Shown: piece by piece, positions 7,640 through 16,875 of the stretch
Layout of the letters: each line of letters starts with the position of its first letter
How positions within the stretch are numbered: position 1 is the stretch's first letter
From: Nocardia uniformis NBRC 13702
GTDB taxonomy: Bacteria > Actinomycetota > Actinomycetes > Mycobacteriales > Mycobacteriaceae
Length of the DNA stretch: 64,000 nt
Assembly: GCF_001613345.1 (NCBI RefSeq)
Contig: NZ_BDCE01000093.1
Location: 1 to 64,000, forward strand
Direction: 5' to 3'
Made by a program: the position numbers and the translations under genes
The notes under the pieces: model-generated
What the model saw: the letters and a program-made list of their open reading frames with translations, nothing else
Told to the model about the DNA's origin: nothing
Databases searched by the model: none

Positions 7640-8785
7640 TCAGACCAGTTTCAGTGACCGGCCGATGATCTCCTTCATGATCTCGGTGGTGCCGCCGTAG
7701 ATGGTCTGGACGCGGGCGTCCATGTACGCCTTGGCGATCGGGTATTCGCGCATGTAGCCGTAGCCGCCGTGCAGCTGTAGGCAGCGGGTGATGAGGTCGA
7801 GCTGTTCCTCGGTGCTCCACCACTTGGCCTTGGCGGCGTCTTCGACCGAGAGCTTCTCCTGGTTGAGCAGGGCGATGCAGTGGTCGACGAAGACGCGGAC
7901 GGCGGTGGTCTTGGTGGCCAGTTCGGCGAGGACGAAGCGGGTGTTCTGCTGGGCGCCAATGGGTTTGCCGAAGGCCTTGCGGTCGCGGACGTACTGGCAG
8001 GTGAGGTCCAGGCAGGATTCCATGGCGGCAGCGGCGGCCACGGCGATGGACAGGCGCTCCTGCGGGAGGTTCTGCATCAGGTGGATGAAGCCCTGCCCCT
8101 CGGTGCCGAGCAGGTTCTTGCCGGGGACGCGGACGTTCTCGAAGGTCAGTTCGGCGGTGTCCTGGGCCTTGAGGCCGATCTTGTCGAGATTGCGGCCACG
8201 GGAGAAGCCGGGCATATCGCGCTCGACCACCAGGAGCGAGAAGCCCATGGCGCCCTTATCGGGGTCGGTCTGCGCGACCACGATCACGATATCGGCGTTG
8301 ATGCCATTGGTGATGAAGGTCTTGGAGCCGTTGAGGATCCAGTCGCCACCGTCGCGCACCGCGCGGGCCTTGATGCCCTGCAGGTCCGAACCGGTACCCG
8401 GCTCGGTCATGGCGATGGCGGTAATGATCTCGCCGCTACAGAAGCCGGGCAGCCAGCGCTGCTTCTGCTCCTCATTGGCCAGATCGACCAGGTAGGGTGC
8501 GATCACGTCGTTGTGCAGCATGAAGCCCAGACCCGAGTAGCGGCCGTTGGCGCATTCCTCGGTGACCACCGCGTTGTAGCGGAAGTCCTTCACACCGCCG
8601 CCGCCGAACTCCTCCGGTACGGCCATTCCGAGGAAGCCCTGCTTACCTGCCTCCAGCCAGACCGCGCGATCGACGACGCCCGACTCTTCCCACTCCTCGT
8701 GGTGCGGGGCTACGTGCTGATCGAGAAACTTGCGGAAGGACTCCCGGAACAAATCGTGTTCGGGTTCGAAAAGGGTGCGCTCCAC
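7640..8785 (-). CDS. Acyl-CoA dehydrogenase of long-chain (LCAD) type
   Basis: The 381-residue flavoenzyme catalyses the first step of fatty acyl beta-oxidation. AMTEPGTGSDLQGIKARA (about 125-142) and the C-terminal LQLHGGYGYMREYPI and TIYGGTTEIMKEII are family signatures. The residue that is catalytic Glu in medium-chain enzymes (YEGT) is Gly364 here, while PQERL at 241-245 matches the long-chain enzyme, where the base is this Glu (Glu243). The GTG at 8785 is chosen because TTGGAGG lies 5 nt upstream and the length fits. Position next to hflX/dapF matches fadE20 of M. tuberculosis. Confidence 0.88.
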   Translation of the reverse strand: MERTLFEPEHDLFRESFRKFLDQHVAPHHEEWEESGVVDRAVWLEAGKQGFLGMAVPEEFGGGGVKDFRYNAVVTEECANGRYSGLGFMLHNDVIAPYLVDLANEEQKQRWLPGFCSGEIITAIAMTEPGTGSDLQGIKARAVRDGGDWILNGSKTFITNGINADIVIVVAQTDPDKGAMGFSLLVVERDMPGFSRGRNLDKIGLKAQDTAELTFENVRVPGKNLLGTEGQGFIHLMQNLPQERLSIAVAAAAAMESCLDLTCQYVRDRKAFGKPIGAQQNTRFVLAELATKTTAVRVFVDHCIALLNQEKLSVEDAAKAKWWSTEEQLDLITRCLQLHGGYGYMREYPIAKAYMDARVQTIYGGTTEIMKEIIGRSLKLV

Positions 8786-8953
8786 GCCAACCTCCAAAGT
8801 GACCACCAATGGCGACGATGCCAGTGGCATATACGGTACACGGAAGTCGAATCGCGGTTTACTTCTGTCCCCGAAAAAGCGGTCGGTACTGCGACTGTCC
8901 CCAGTCCAGCCGCAGCCCGTCCGTTCAGAACGACGGTAAACCTGACCGGGGAT

Positions 8954-9835
8954 TCAGTCGCGGTCGAGAGCCTGCATCGCGCGCCCGAACAGGCTGCGGC
9001 CACGATCGGCCCTGCGCTCGGCGAGCAGGAACTCGAGTTCCTCTTCGAGGGATTTGCGGACCAGGCTCTGCAGCTCGTGCGCCGCCTCCTCCTTATCGGA
9101 GGCCTCGGCCCACGCACTGGTGTCGATGGGGTCGCCGAGGGAGAAGTAGAAGCGCTCCGGCTTGGGCAGCCAGGTCGGCCCGAGGCCGCGAATCAGCGGC
9201 GGCGTGAGACTCGCGCGCAATCCGAGCGCCGTGACCAGATTGCGGACCGGACTCATAGCCGGATGCGCACCGTCGAAGACGACGTCGTACACATCATCGC
9301 CACCGACCATCCCCATCGGCACGATCGGCGCTCCGGTCTCGATGGCCATCCGCGCGAACCCGGTGCGCCCCCGCCAATCCAGTACGTACTTCTCGTGCTT
9401 ACCGCTCATGGCTTCCCGCCCACCACCGGGAAATACGGCCACGATCTCACCCTTGCGCAACAGCGTCGTGCAGTTGTGCCGATTCCCCCGCACAATGCCG
9501 AAGTGGTGCAGGAAATCCCGCAGACCCGGCATATCGATCAGCACATTCTCGGCCAGCCCACGCGGCAATCGCCCGGTGCGGCGCAGGATTTCGTGCCCCA
9601 GCAACGGTGCGTCCAACCCGCCCGCGAGGGTGTGGTTACCGACCAACAGCACCGGCCCGTCGGTCGGCAACTTCTCCAATCCATGAAATACCGGACTGAA
9701 CCAGGTCCGCCCCGGCGCCCCCAGCACCTCGAGAAAGCGGCGATCGGTATCGGATAGCCGCACATGCAGCGGCGCTCCGTCGGTGAGCGCCGGTACAGCG
9801 TTCTTTTCGGACAAATACGTGACGTTTCCGGACAC
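8954..9835 (-). CDS. Lysophospholipid acyltransferase family (PlsC-like) protein
   Basis: The 293-residue protein has a PlsC-like core. VLLVGNHTLAGGLDAPLLG (near residue 65) is the His/Asp acyltransferase motif, here with six residues between His and Asp rather than four, and VAVFPGGGREAMSG (near 135) is the glycerophosphate-binding block. Members acylate lysophospholipids or diacylglycerol at the inner membrane face; the acceptor is not known. The GTG start follows GGGAGGG at 6-nt spacing. It lies directly upstream of the acyl-CoA dehydrogenase gene in the same direction, with 168 bp between. Confidence 0.8.
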   Translation of the reverse strand: MSGNVTYLSEKNAVPALTDGAPLHVRLSDTDRRFLEVLGAPGRTWFSPVFHGLEKLPTDGPVLLVGNHTLAGGLDAPLLGHEILRRTGRLPRGLAENVLIDMPGLRDFLHHFGIVRGNRHNCTTLLRKGEIVAVFPGGGREAMSGKHEKYVLDWRGRTGFARMAIETGAPIVPMGMVGGDDVYDVVFDGAHPAMSPVRNLVTALGLRASLTPPLIRGLGPTWLPKPERFYFSLGDPIDTSAWAEASDKEEAAHELQSLVRKSLEEELEFLLAERRADRGRSLFGRAMQALDRD

Positions 9836-9933
9836 GAAGTTTCCCTCCCTGCAAGAAATTCGATTACGCCATGGTAACGAAAACCACTGCAGGGCATCGA
9901 CTATGGGGTACCTACCCCGGAACGTGACTCAGA

Positions 9934-11394
9934 TCACCCGACGTGCGCGAATTCCGTGAGCACTCCGGCCAGCGAACGCGGCACCCTCGCCCGCAGCTGG
10001 GTACCGGCCTCGACGTGCTCGGTACTGAGGATGCGGCCGTCGGCGTGAATACGGGACAGCAGGTCGCCGCGCGAATACGGCAGCAGCACGGTGACCTCGA
10101 CATCGAGTCCACTGAGGATTTCCGCGAGCCGGTCCTTCAGGTCCTCGAGACCCTCGCCCGTTTTCGCGGAGACGAATACCGCCTTCGGCAGGGCACTACG
10201 CAACTGGGTCAGTGCCGTCGGATCGCCGGCATCGATCTTGTTGACCACCAAGAGTTCCGGCGGTGCGGGATCGTCGTTTTCGCGCAACACCTCGGTGATG
10301 ACCTCGCGCACGGCCTTGATCTGCTGATCCGGCAGTGGATCGGAACCGTCGACCACATGCAGCAGCAGATCGGAGCCGGTGACCTCTTCGAGGGTGGAGC
10401 GGAACGCCTCGACCAGCTGGGTGGGCAGATGTCGCACGAATCCGACGGTGTCGGTGAAGACGACCTCGCGGCCATCCTCCAGCGCGGCCTTGCGGGTGGT
10501 GGGATCCAGGGTGGCGAACAGCGCGTCCTGCACCAGCAGGCCCGCCCCGGTCAGAGAGTTCATCAGGCTGGACTTGCCCGCGTTGGTGTAGCCGACAATG
10601 GCCACCTGCGGGATACCGCTCTCGGTACGCCGTTGCCGCTTGGTGTCGCGGGCGGTCTTCATTTCGCGAATCTCGCGGCGCAGCTTCGCCATTCGCTCAC
10701 GAATGCGGCGCCGATCGGTTTCGATCTTGGTCTCACCGGGACCACGCGTTCCGACACCACCATTGGCGCCCGCGCGACCACCGGCCTGCCGGGACATGGA
10801 CTCACCCCAGCCGCGCAGACGCGGCATCATGTATTCCATCTGGGCGAGGGAGACCTGCGCCTTACCCTCACGCGAGGTGGCGTGCTGGGCGAAGATATCC
10901 AGGATCAGCGCGGTCCGGTCGATCACCTTGACCTTGACGACCTTCTCCAGCGCGGTCAGCTGCGCCGGGCTCAGTTCACCGTCGCAGATCACCGTATCGG
11001 CACCGGACTCGAGCACGATGGCCCGCAGCTCCTCGGCCTTACCGGAACCGATGTAGGTGGCCGGATCGGGCTTGTCGCGACGCTGGACGAGGGCATCGAG
11101 GACCTCCGAACCGGCGGTTTCCGCGAGCGCCGCCAATTCGGCCATACTGGACTCGGCCTGCGCGGCGGTGCCCTCGGTCCACACTCCGACCAGCACCACG
11201 CGCTCGAGGCGCAGCTGCCGGTACTCGACCTCGGTGACGTCGGTGAGTTCGGTCGACAGCCCGGCCACGCGGCGCAGGGCGGCACGTTCATCGAGCTGCT
11301 GCTCGCCGACGGTCGGATCGGCGGACCAGCCCTTGCCGGGCTCGTCGTCGAAGTCGTCGGCGGGGGTGAACTCGTAAGTTTCTTGTTTACTCAT
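9934..11394 (-). CDS. hflX: HflX, ribosome-associated GTPase
   Basis: The 486-residue protein carries the HflX nucleotide-proximal domain (VGVWTEGTAAQAESSMAELAAL, then DPATYIGSGKAEELR) and a Gly-rich RQAGGRAGANGGVGTRGPGE linker before the G domain. G1 is GYTNAGKSSL, G3 is DTVGFVRHLP and G4 is NKID. HflX binds the 50S subunit and splits stalled ribosomes under stress. The start at 11394 (MSKQETYEF) is chosen over the longer frame to 11475 because GGAAAG precedes it and the added residues look noncoding. It lies 59 bp after dapF, as in mycobacteria. Confidence 0.93.
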   Translation of the reverse strand: MSKQETYEFTPADDFDDEPGKGWSADPTVGEQQLDERAALRRVAGLSTELTDVTEVEYRQLRLERVVLVGVWTEGTAAQAESSMAELAALAETAGSEVLDALVQRRDKPDPATYIGSGKAEELRAIVLESGADTVICDGELSPAQLTALEKVVKVKVIDRTALILDIFAQHATSREGKAQVSLAQMEYMMPRLRGWGESMSRQAGGRAGANGGVGTRGPGETKIETDRRRIRERMAKLRREIREMKTARDTKRQRRTESGIPQVAIVGYTNAGKSSLMNSLTGAGLLVQDALFATLDPTTRKAALEDGREVVFTDTVGFVRHLPTQLVEAFRSTLEEVTGSDLLLHVVDGSDPLPDQQIKAVREVITEVLRENDDPAPPELLVVNKIDAGDPTALTQLRSALPKAVFVSAKTGEGLEDLKDRLAEILSGLDVEVTVLLPYSRGDLLSRIHADGRILSTEHVEAGTQLRARVPRSLAGVLTEFAHVG

Positions 11395-11453
11395 ACGCTT
11401 TCCATGATCCCACGAAGGAACCAGACTGCGCATTCGGATATTTCCCGCGAGTC

Positions 11454-12377
11454 TCAGGCGAGGTCGTGCCACCACTTCGCGGCGATCCGGCCGGAGGCCA
11501 GGAGCACCGAGGGACCGCGCAGGGTGGCGGTGCCGTGGTCGATGGCGACGGTGACCTCACCGCCGGGGATGCGCACGCGCACCTGTCCGCCCTCGTTATC
11601 GAGGTCGACACCGTCGCGAACCAGTGCGGCGGCGGCCGCCGCGACGGTTCCCGTTCCGCAGGAACGGGTTTCGCCGACACCGCGTTCGTAGACGCGCATA
11701 TCGACGGCGCCGTCGTCGAGCGGGGTGAGGATTTCGACATTCACGCCGTGCGGGAAGACACCACGGTCGAAGGTGGGGGCGGCGGCGAGATCGAGACCCG
11801 CGAGGGTCGCGAAGGTCAGGGTCGGGTCGACGCAGGCCAGGTGCGGGTTGCCGACGTCGATGCCGATTCCGCTGAATTCGCGGCCGCCGAGTGTCGCGGT
11901 GGATTCGCCGAGCCGGCGTACGCGGCCCATGGCGACGGTGACCTCACCGTGGATGTCATCGGCGTGATGCACGGTGACCGGGCGGGCACCGGCGCGACTG
12001 CCGACCACGAATTCCGTGCCTGGCTGCAGTCCGGTGGCGGCCAGGTAGTGCGCGAATACCCGCACCCCGTTGCCGCACATCTCAGCGATGGAACCGTCGG
12101 CATTGCGGTAGTCCATGAACCAGTCGTCGGCGCCGACGCCCTCGGGCAGGTCGGCGAGCACACCGGTCTCGATGAGCGCGCTCGTGCGGGCCACCCGCAG
12201 CACACCATCGGCGCCGAGGCCGCGTTGGCGATCGCACAGCGCCTCGACGCGCGCCTCGGTCAGTTCCAGCCACGCGTCGGGATCGGGCAGCACCACGAAA
12301 TCGTTCTGGGTGCCGTGCCCTTTGCTGAATTCGATATCAGCGATATCAGCGGCGCTCTCGGTCTCCATAGTCCTCAT
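11454..12377 (-). CDS. dapF: Diaminopimelate epimerase DapF
   Basis: The enzyme converts LL- to meso-diaminopimelate for lysine and peptidoglycan synthesis in the cytoplasm. The 307-residue sequence has KGHGTQNDFVVLPD at the N-terminus, the first catalytic cysteine in EMCGNGVR (Cys101) and the second in SCGTGTVAAA (about Cys240), the acid/base pair of the family. Its ATG overlaps the stop of the upstream RNA methylase gene (ATGA, 12374-12377), so translation is probably coupled. Confidence 0.95.
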   Translation of the reverse strand: MRTMETESAADIADIEFSKGHGTQNDFVVLPDPDAWLELTEARVEALCDRQRGLGADGVLRVARTSALIETGVLADLPEGVGADDWFMDYRNADGSIAEMCGNGVRVFAHYLAATGLQPGTEFVVGSRAGARPVTVHHADDIHGEVTVAMGRVRRLGESTATLGGREFSGIGIDVGNPHLACVDPTLTFATLAGLDLAAAPTFDRGVFPHGVNVEILTPLDDGAVDMRVYERGVGETRSCGTGTVAAAAAALVRDGVDLDNEGGQVRVRIPGGEVTVAIDHGTATLRGPSVLLASGRIAAKWWHDLA

Positions 12378-13195
12378 CGCAACAGCCGGCGTTGCCGGGA
12401 AATTTCGTACAGGGCCACCGCCGCGGCCGCGGGCGCGCCGAGCGGGCCCGCGTTCGAGACGCTGACCAGCTCATCGCACACCGGAGCCCAGGTCGAGCCG
12501 AGGGTTTCGGTCTCGTCACCGAGCACCAGAATGGTCGCGCCGCCGAAGTCCACTTCGTCTAGCGCCATCCCGCCGCGATCGTCACCGCCGACGATACGGG
12601 GGTCGAGGCCGCGGGCTTCCAGGGTGTCCCGGAAAGCCGACACCTGTGCCGGGCCGGGGACACGGAAAACCGGAATGGCGAACAGTGCGCCGTCGGAGGC
12701 GCGCACCGCCTGCGGATCGTAATGGTCTGCGCCGGAACCGGTCACGAATACCGCGGCCGCACCGAAGGCGGCCGCCGAGCGGATCACGGCACCGAGGCGC
12801 AGCGCCGACGCGGGCTGGTCGATCACCACCACCACCGGCAGGTCCTGCGGGCTGCCGGGTGCGAACTCCTCGAGTCCGGTGCGCTGCGAAACCGCGATGG
12901 CCACCAGCTCGGGCACCGATTCGGCGGGTTCGGCCAGCTCCGCCATGAGTTCGGGGACGAGCCCGACACTCGGTACTCCGCTGGTGTCGATGACCCGTCG
13001 CGCCCACTCCGATGGTTCGGGCGGACCCAGCCGGTAGACCAGAGTCTCCAGGGGCCAACCGGTTTCGAGAGCGCGGGCGATCGCGCGCTCGCCGTAGACG
13101 AGGAAACGACCGTCGCGGGCACGTCTGGCGCGATTGTTCAGATACGCCTGCCACACCGGGACCGAAGCGTTGCGAGTACTGCCGCGTTGCGTCAC
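12374..13195 (-). CDS. TrmH/SpoU-type RNA 2'-O-methyltransferase
   Basis: The protein has an N-terminal substrate-binding region (WQAYLNNRARRARDGRFLVYGERAI) and a SPOUT knot domain with DQPASALRLGAVIRSAAAFGA, ILVLGDETETLG and VSVSNAGPLGAPAAAAVALYE, the three SpoU motifs. These enzymes methylate ribose 2'-OH of tRNA or rRNA with S-adenosylmethionine; the target is unknown. The GTG at 13195 shares one base with the miaA stop codon (TAGTG), and the far upstream alternative lies within miaA. The gene sits between miaA and dapF, which are adjacent in M. tuberculosis as I recall it. Confidence 0.86.
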   Translation of the reverse strand: MTQRGSTRNASVPVWQAYLNNRARRARDGRFLVYGERAIARALETGWPLETLVYRLGPPEPSEWARRVIDTSGVPSVGLVPELMAELAEPAESVPELVAIAVSQRTGLEEFAPGSPQDLPVVVVIDQPASALRLGAVIRSAAAFGAAAVFVTGSGADHYDPQAVRASDGALFAIPVFRVPGPAQVSAFRDTLEARGLDPRIVGGDDRGGMALDEVDFGGATILVLGDETETLGSTWAPVCDELVSVSNAGPLGAPAAAAVALYEISRQRRLLR

Positions 13196-14112
13196 TACCG
13201 AACTCGTTCCTGTTCCTCGAGGAGGGCCAGCGTCGTCACCACCAACTGCGGATCGGCGCCATCCACCCAGTGCACCCGGGGGTCTCGGCGGAACCACGAG
13301 CGCTGTCGTCGAACATAGCGCCGGGTGCCGATGAGGGTGCGTTCACGGGCATGGTTCAGGTCGTATTCGTTGTCGAGGTACGCCAGGACTTGTGCGTACC
13401 CGATCGCCCGGCGCGCCGTAACCCCTTCGCGCAGACCGTGATCGAGTAGGCCGCGCACCTCGTCGACCAGCCCGGTCTCGAACATGTGCGCGGTGCGGAG
13501 CTCGATTCGGGCGTCCAGTCCGGCGGTTTCGCGGTCGACGCCGATAATGGTTGTCCCCCAGCGCGGTTCACCGATGGTCGGCGCCGACGCCGCGAAGGGT
13601 CGGCCGGTCAGCTCCACCACCTCCAGCGCGCGCACCATGCGGCGGCCGTCGGTGGGCAGGATGGTCGCCGCCGCCACCGGGTCGGCGGCGCGCAGGGCCT
13701 CGTGCACCGCGACCAGGCCCTGGTCCTCGAGCATCCGCTCCCATTTGGCGCGGATCTCGGTATCGGTCGCCGGGAAATCCCAATCGTCGAGCAGCGCTTG
13801 CACGTACATCATCGAACCGCCGACGATGACCGGGGTGTGGCCGCGCGCCATAATCGCTTCGACATCGGCGCGGGCGGCGGTCTGATAGGCGGCGACGGTG
13901 GCGGTCTCGGTGACGTCGAGGACATCGAGCTGATGGTGTGGGATGCCGCGCCGTTCGGCGGGCGGCAGTTTCGCGGTGCCGATATCCATGCCGCGATAGA
14001 GCTGCATGGCGTCGATATTGACGATCTCACCGTTCAGCCGCTGCGCCATATCCAGTGCCAGATCCGACTTCCCGGTGGCGGTGGGACCGACCACGGCGAT
14101 CGGGTGGATCAC
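13195..14112 (-). CDS. miaA: tRNA dimethylallyltransferase MiaA
   Basis: MiaA adds a dimethylallyl group to A37 of tRNAs reading UNN codons, the step before MiaB. The 305-residue protein starts at GTG 14112 and has the P-loop GPTATGKS at residues 9-16, the tRNA-binding DAMQLYRGMDIGTAK, GGSMMYVQALL, and RAIGYAQVLAYL near the C-terminus. Its start overlaps the stop of the upstream LigB-like gene by 4 bp (GTGA) and its stop abuts the methylase start. The partner gene miaB lies 3.5 kb away. Confidence 0.94.
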   Translation of the reverse strand: MIHPIAVVGPTATGKSDLALDMAQRLNGEIVNIDAMQLYRGMDIGTAKLPPAERRGIPHHQLDVLDVTETATVAAYQTAARADVEAIMARGHTPVIVGGSMMYVQALLDDWDFPATDTEIRAKWERMLEDQGLVAVHEALRAADPVAAATILPTDGRRMVRALEVVELTGRPFAASAPTIGEPRWGTTIIGVDRETAGLDARIELRTAHMFETGLVDEVRGLLDHGLREGVTARRAIGYAQVLAYLDNEYDLNHARERTLIGTRRYVRRQRSWFRRDPRVHWVDGADPQLVVTTLALLEEQERVR

Positions 14113-14864
14113 CGCGAGTCTCCCGGCCGCCAGACGCTCACGTGATAGCCGACGCCGAAAGGCGCTGCCGCGTAGCTGGTCTCGACCAGCGGGTCGACCG
14201 GGTCGGCGGCGAAGAGGCCGGCGAGCGCCTGATAGGCCGGGCGACCCGCCACGCACAGCTGCTCGCAGAGTTCGGAATTCAATGCCGCGAGCCCCTCGCG
14301 GTCCCCCGCCGTGAGTGCCCGGTCGATCTCGGTCTGTACGGCTGTGGCGCGCTCGTCGAAGTAGCGCGGCGAGGCGGTGGACAGGGTTGCCGCCCCGTCG
14401 CCGACGACCAGTACGCCGGTCGGCGCGGCGTCGGAGTCGAGCTCCTCGCGCAGTCGGGCACCGAACTTCCGCGCCGCGTCGCCAGGGGTGTGCTCGGCGA
14501 GGAGCCGGGCCTGCGCGACCGTGTTCGGGGCGAGGATTCCGCGCAGCCAGCCACCGATCAGCACCGGCAGCGGCAAACTCGGATCGGCGCGGGTGCCATT
14601 GCCGAGCGCGGCGGCCGACAGCCCGACGGGCAGGTCGAGCCCGAACCCGCGAAAGGTGCCCACCGCCTCCGGACCGATATGCCGGTCGGTATCGGATACG
14701 CCGACGACGACCCACCGCTGCGCCCGCTCCGACAGCGCTTCGACAGCGTGGAAGACCGCCGCCCGAACCGCCGCCACCTGGCCGCCCTCCGCCACACCCG
14801 CCGCACCCCCCATTTCGGGCACCAGCACGGGCGGCGAGGGAACCAGGGCCGCAACACTGAACAC
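14109..14864 (-). CDS. LigB-like (class III extradiol dioxygenase-fold) conserved protein
   Basis: The 251-residue Ala-rich protein starts FSVAALVPSPPVLVPEMGG, which matches the N-terminal strand of class III extradiol dioxygenase (LigB) fold proteins. GVLVVGDGAATLSTASPRYFDE also fits the fold. It occupies the place of the conserved Rv2728c family upstream of miaA. The metal ligands of true dioxygenases are not convincingly complete, so enzymatic activity is uncertain. GTG 14864 is preferred over the frame extended to 14948, whose extra residues look like untranslated sequence. Confidence 0.65.
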   Translation of the reverse strand: MFSVAALVPSPPVLVPEMGGAAGVAEGGQVAAVRAAVFHAVEALSERAQRWVVVGVSDTDRHIGPEAVGTFRGFGLDLPVGLSAAALGNGTRADPSLPLPVLIGGWLRGILAPNTVAQARLLAEHTPGDAARKFGARLREELDSDAAPTGVLVVGDGAATLSTASPRYFDERATAVQTEIDRALTAGDREGLAALNSELCEQLCVAGRPAYQALAGLFAADPVDPLVETSYAAAPFGVGYHVSVWRPGDSR

Positions 14865-15039
14865 GCCGTCAACCGTAGCGCTAACCCGCCACACCAGCCC
14901 CACCCCGCCCGCGCCGCCGCGCGGTGACGCGGCCCGCAAACGCACCATTTCACCACTCAGCCTGGTTGAATGGGGTCAAGCTAGAGGGATGACCAGGGCG
15001 TAACCAGGCAGCCGTGACGCGCGGCAGGGACGAGGAGCA

Positions 15040-16491
15040 ATGACCGACAACAGCGGAAACGAGAAGGCTACCCAGCCGGAGTCGACCCCGACCCCGACCA
15101 CTGCGCCTCGACCGGACGCGGTAGCCGCGAAACGACCGTCACCAGTCCCCGGACCCGCCGGCAACCGTCCCGGCGGCCCGGCCCGCAAACCCGGCACCGA
15201 AGCCCCCAAGCCGCATGCTGTGAAACCCGCTCCCGGACAGACGCATGCGCACCCGCATCCGATCGTGGTGCCCACCGTCAGTGATCCGAGCCAGTACGGC
15301 CGGGTCGACGAGGACGGCACCGCCTGGGTCAAAACCGCCGACGGCGAACGGGTCGTCGGCTCCTGGCAGGCCGGTGACGCCACCGAGGGCCTGGCCCACT
15401 TCGGCCGCCGCTTCGACAATCTGGCCACCGATGTCGTCCTGCTCGAGGAGCGCTTGGCCGCCGGTGCCGATGCCCGCAAGATCAAGGCCGATGCCGCCAC
15501 GCTTGCCGAGTCGTTGCCGACAGCCGCTGTTATCGGCGATATCGACGGTTTGGCGAAGCGGCTGCGGGCGATTATCGAACACTCCGACGAGGCGGCCGCG
15601 CACGCCAAGGAGGAGAAGGAACGCGCCCGGCACGAACACACCGAACGCAAGGAAGCCCTGGCTGCCGAGGCCGAGCAGATCGCCGCCGAATCCACCCAGT
15701 GGAAGGTCGCGGGCGATCGGTTGCGGGAAATCCTGGACGAGTGGAAGACCATTCGCGGTGTGGACCGCAAGGTCGACGACGCGCTGTGGCGACGCTTCTC
15801 CAAGGCCCGCGAGGCGTTCAACCGCCGCCGCGGCGCGCACTTCGCCGAACTCGACCGCGAACGCGCCTCGGCCAAGACGTCCAAGGAAGAGCTGTGCGTC
15901 CGGGCCGAGGAACTGTCGACCTCCACCGACTGGGTGGGTACGGCCGCGGTATTCCGCGATCTGCTCACCGAGTGGAAGGCCGCCGGGCGCGCGCCACGCG
16001 AGGCCGACGAACAGCTGTGGAAGCGGTTCAAGGCCGCGCAGGACGTCTTCTTCGCCGCCCGTAATTCCGCCGCCAATGAACGCGATGCCGAATTCGAGCA
16101 GAACGCCACGGCCAAGGAAGAACTCCTGGCGGCCTACGAGCACATCGACCCGAACGCCGACCTCGATGCCGCCCGCGCCGCCCTGCGCGATCTGCAGGAG
16201 AAGTGGGACGGGATCGGCAAGGTGCCGCGCGAACGCATCCACGAGCTGGAAGGCCGACTGCGGGCCATCGAGAAGAAGGTCCGCGAGGCCGTCGACGCCC
16301 AGTGGAAGCGCAGCGATCCGGAGGCGATGGCGCGGGCGGCCCAGTTCCGCGAGCGCGTGACGCAATTCGAGGAGCAGGCGGCGAAGGCACAGGCCGCAGG
16401 GAAGACCCGCGACGCGGAAAAGGCACTGGAACAGGCGAAACAATGGCGGGAATGGGCGGAAGCGGCGGAGGGTGCGGTCAGTCAGCGCTGA
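15040..16491 (+). CDS. DUF349 domain protein
   Basis: The 483-residue protein starts with a Pro/Thr/Lys-rich disordered segment of about 80 residues. Then come several DUF349 helical repeats, seen as recurring patterns such as LREILDEWKTIRGVDRKVDDALWRRF and FRDLLTEWKAAGRAPREADEQLWKRF. The C-terminus is a charged, coiled-coil-like helix. The ATG follows GAGGAG. It corresponds in place to Rv2731 and is divergent from the miaA-dapF operon. The molecular role of DUF349 proteins is not established. Confidence 0.85.
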   Translation: MTDNSGNEKATQPESTPTPTTAPRPDAVAAKRPSPVPGPAGNRPGGPARKPGTEAPKPHAVKPAPGQTHAHPHPIVVPTVSDPSQYGRVDEDGTAWVKTADGERVVGSWQAGDATEGLAHFGRRFDNLATDVVLLEERLAAGADARKIKADAATLAESLPTAAVIGDIDGLAKRLRAIIEHSDEAAAHAKEEKERARHEHTERKEALAAEAEQIAAESTQWKVAGDRLREILDEWKTIRGVDRKVDDALWRRFSKAREAFNRRRGAHFAELDRERASAKTSKEELCVRAEELSTSTDWVGTAAVFRDLLTEWKAAGRAPREADEQLWKRFKAAQDVFFAARNSAANERDAEFEQNATAKEELLAAYEHIDPNADLDAARAALRDLQEKWDGIGKVPRERIHELEGRLRAIEKKVREAVDAQWKRSDPEAMARAAQFRERVTQFEEQAAKAQAAGKTRDAEKALEQAKQWREWAEAAEGAVSQR

Positions 16492-16874
16492 GCGAGGACG
16501 TAACCGCACCTGACTTCGGTACCGAGCGGGTCGCACCCGACTCCGAGCTGGACGAGATCGAAGTCGGGTGGTGGCCCACCTTCGAGAAGACCCCGAACCG
16601 GCTCACGTTCGCCGGGCTATTCGTGCTGGGCGTGCTCGCTGGCATCGTGCTGACGATTGTCTGCATCTTCGTGATGATCTGGGTGCTGTGGCCCGTTGCG
16701 CTCCTGGTCGGGCCGATTGTCGCGCTGGTGATCTGGCTGCTCTTCGCCGCTTTCAACGTGCGCAGTGAAGAGCGGAATCCGACCAGGTTGTGGTTCCTGG
16801 CCGGATTCGGTGTCATCACTTGCTTCTTCGGTATCTGGACGACGCTCAGCTTGATCGGCTGGATGCTCGACTAG
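16443..16874 (+). CDS. Small three-helix membrane protein of unknown function
   Basis: The 143-residue protein has an acidic N-terminus (DSELDEIEVGWWPTFEKTPNR) followed by three hydrophobic segments at roughly residues 59-81, 84-101 and 118-140. No family is recognised. Two in-frame ATGs (16443, 16452) are possible; the first overlaps the end of the DUF349 gene by 49 bp, which suggests co-expression. Its stop is 1 bp from the end of the convergent membrane-protein gene. Confidence 0.6.
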   Translation: MAGMGGSGGGCGQSALSEDVTAPDFGTERVAPDSELDEIEVGWWPTFEKTPNRLTFAGLFVLGVLAGIVLTIVCIFVMIWVLWPVALLVGPIVALVIWLLFAAFNVRSEERNPTRLWFLAGFGVITCFFGIWTTLSLIGWMLD

Positions 16875-16875
16875 C

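Noticed and set aside
7880..9757. A plus-strand open frame of 625 codons opposite the acyl-CoA dehydrogenase and acyltransferase genes
   Set aside because: It is antisense to two well-supported genes and shows no family motifs; long antisense frames are common in very GC-rich DNA.
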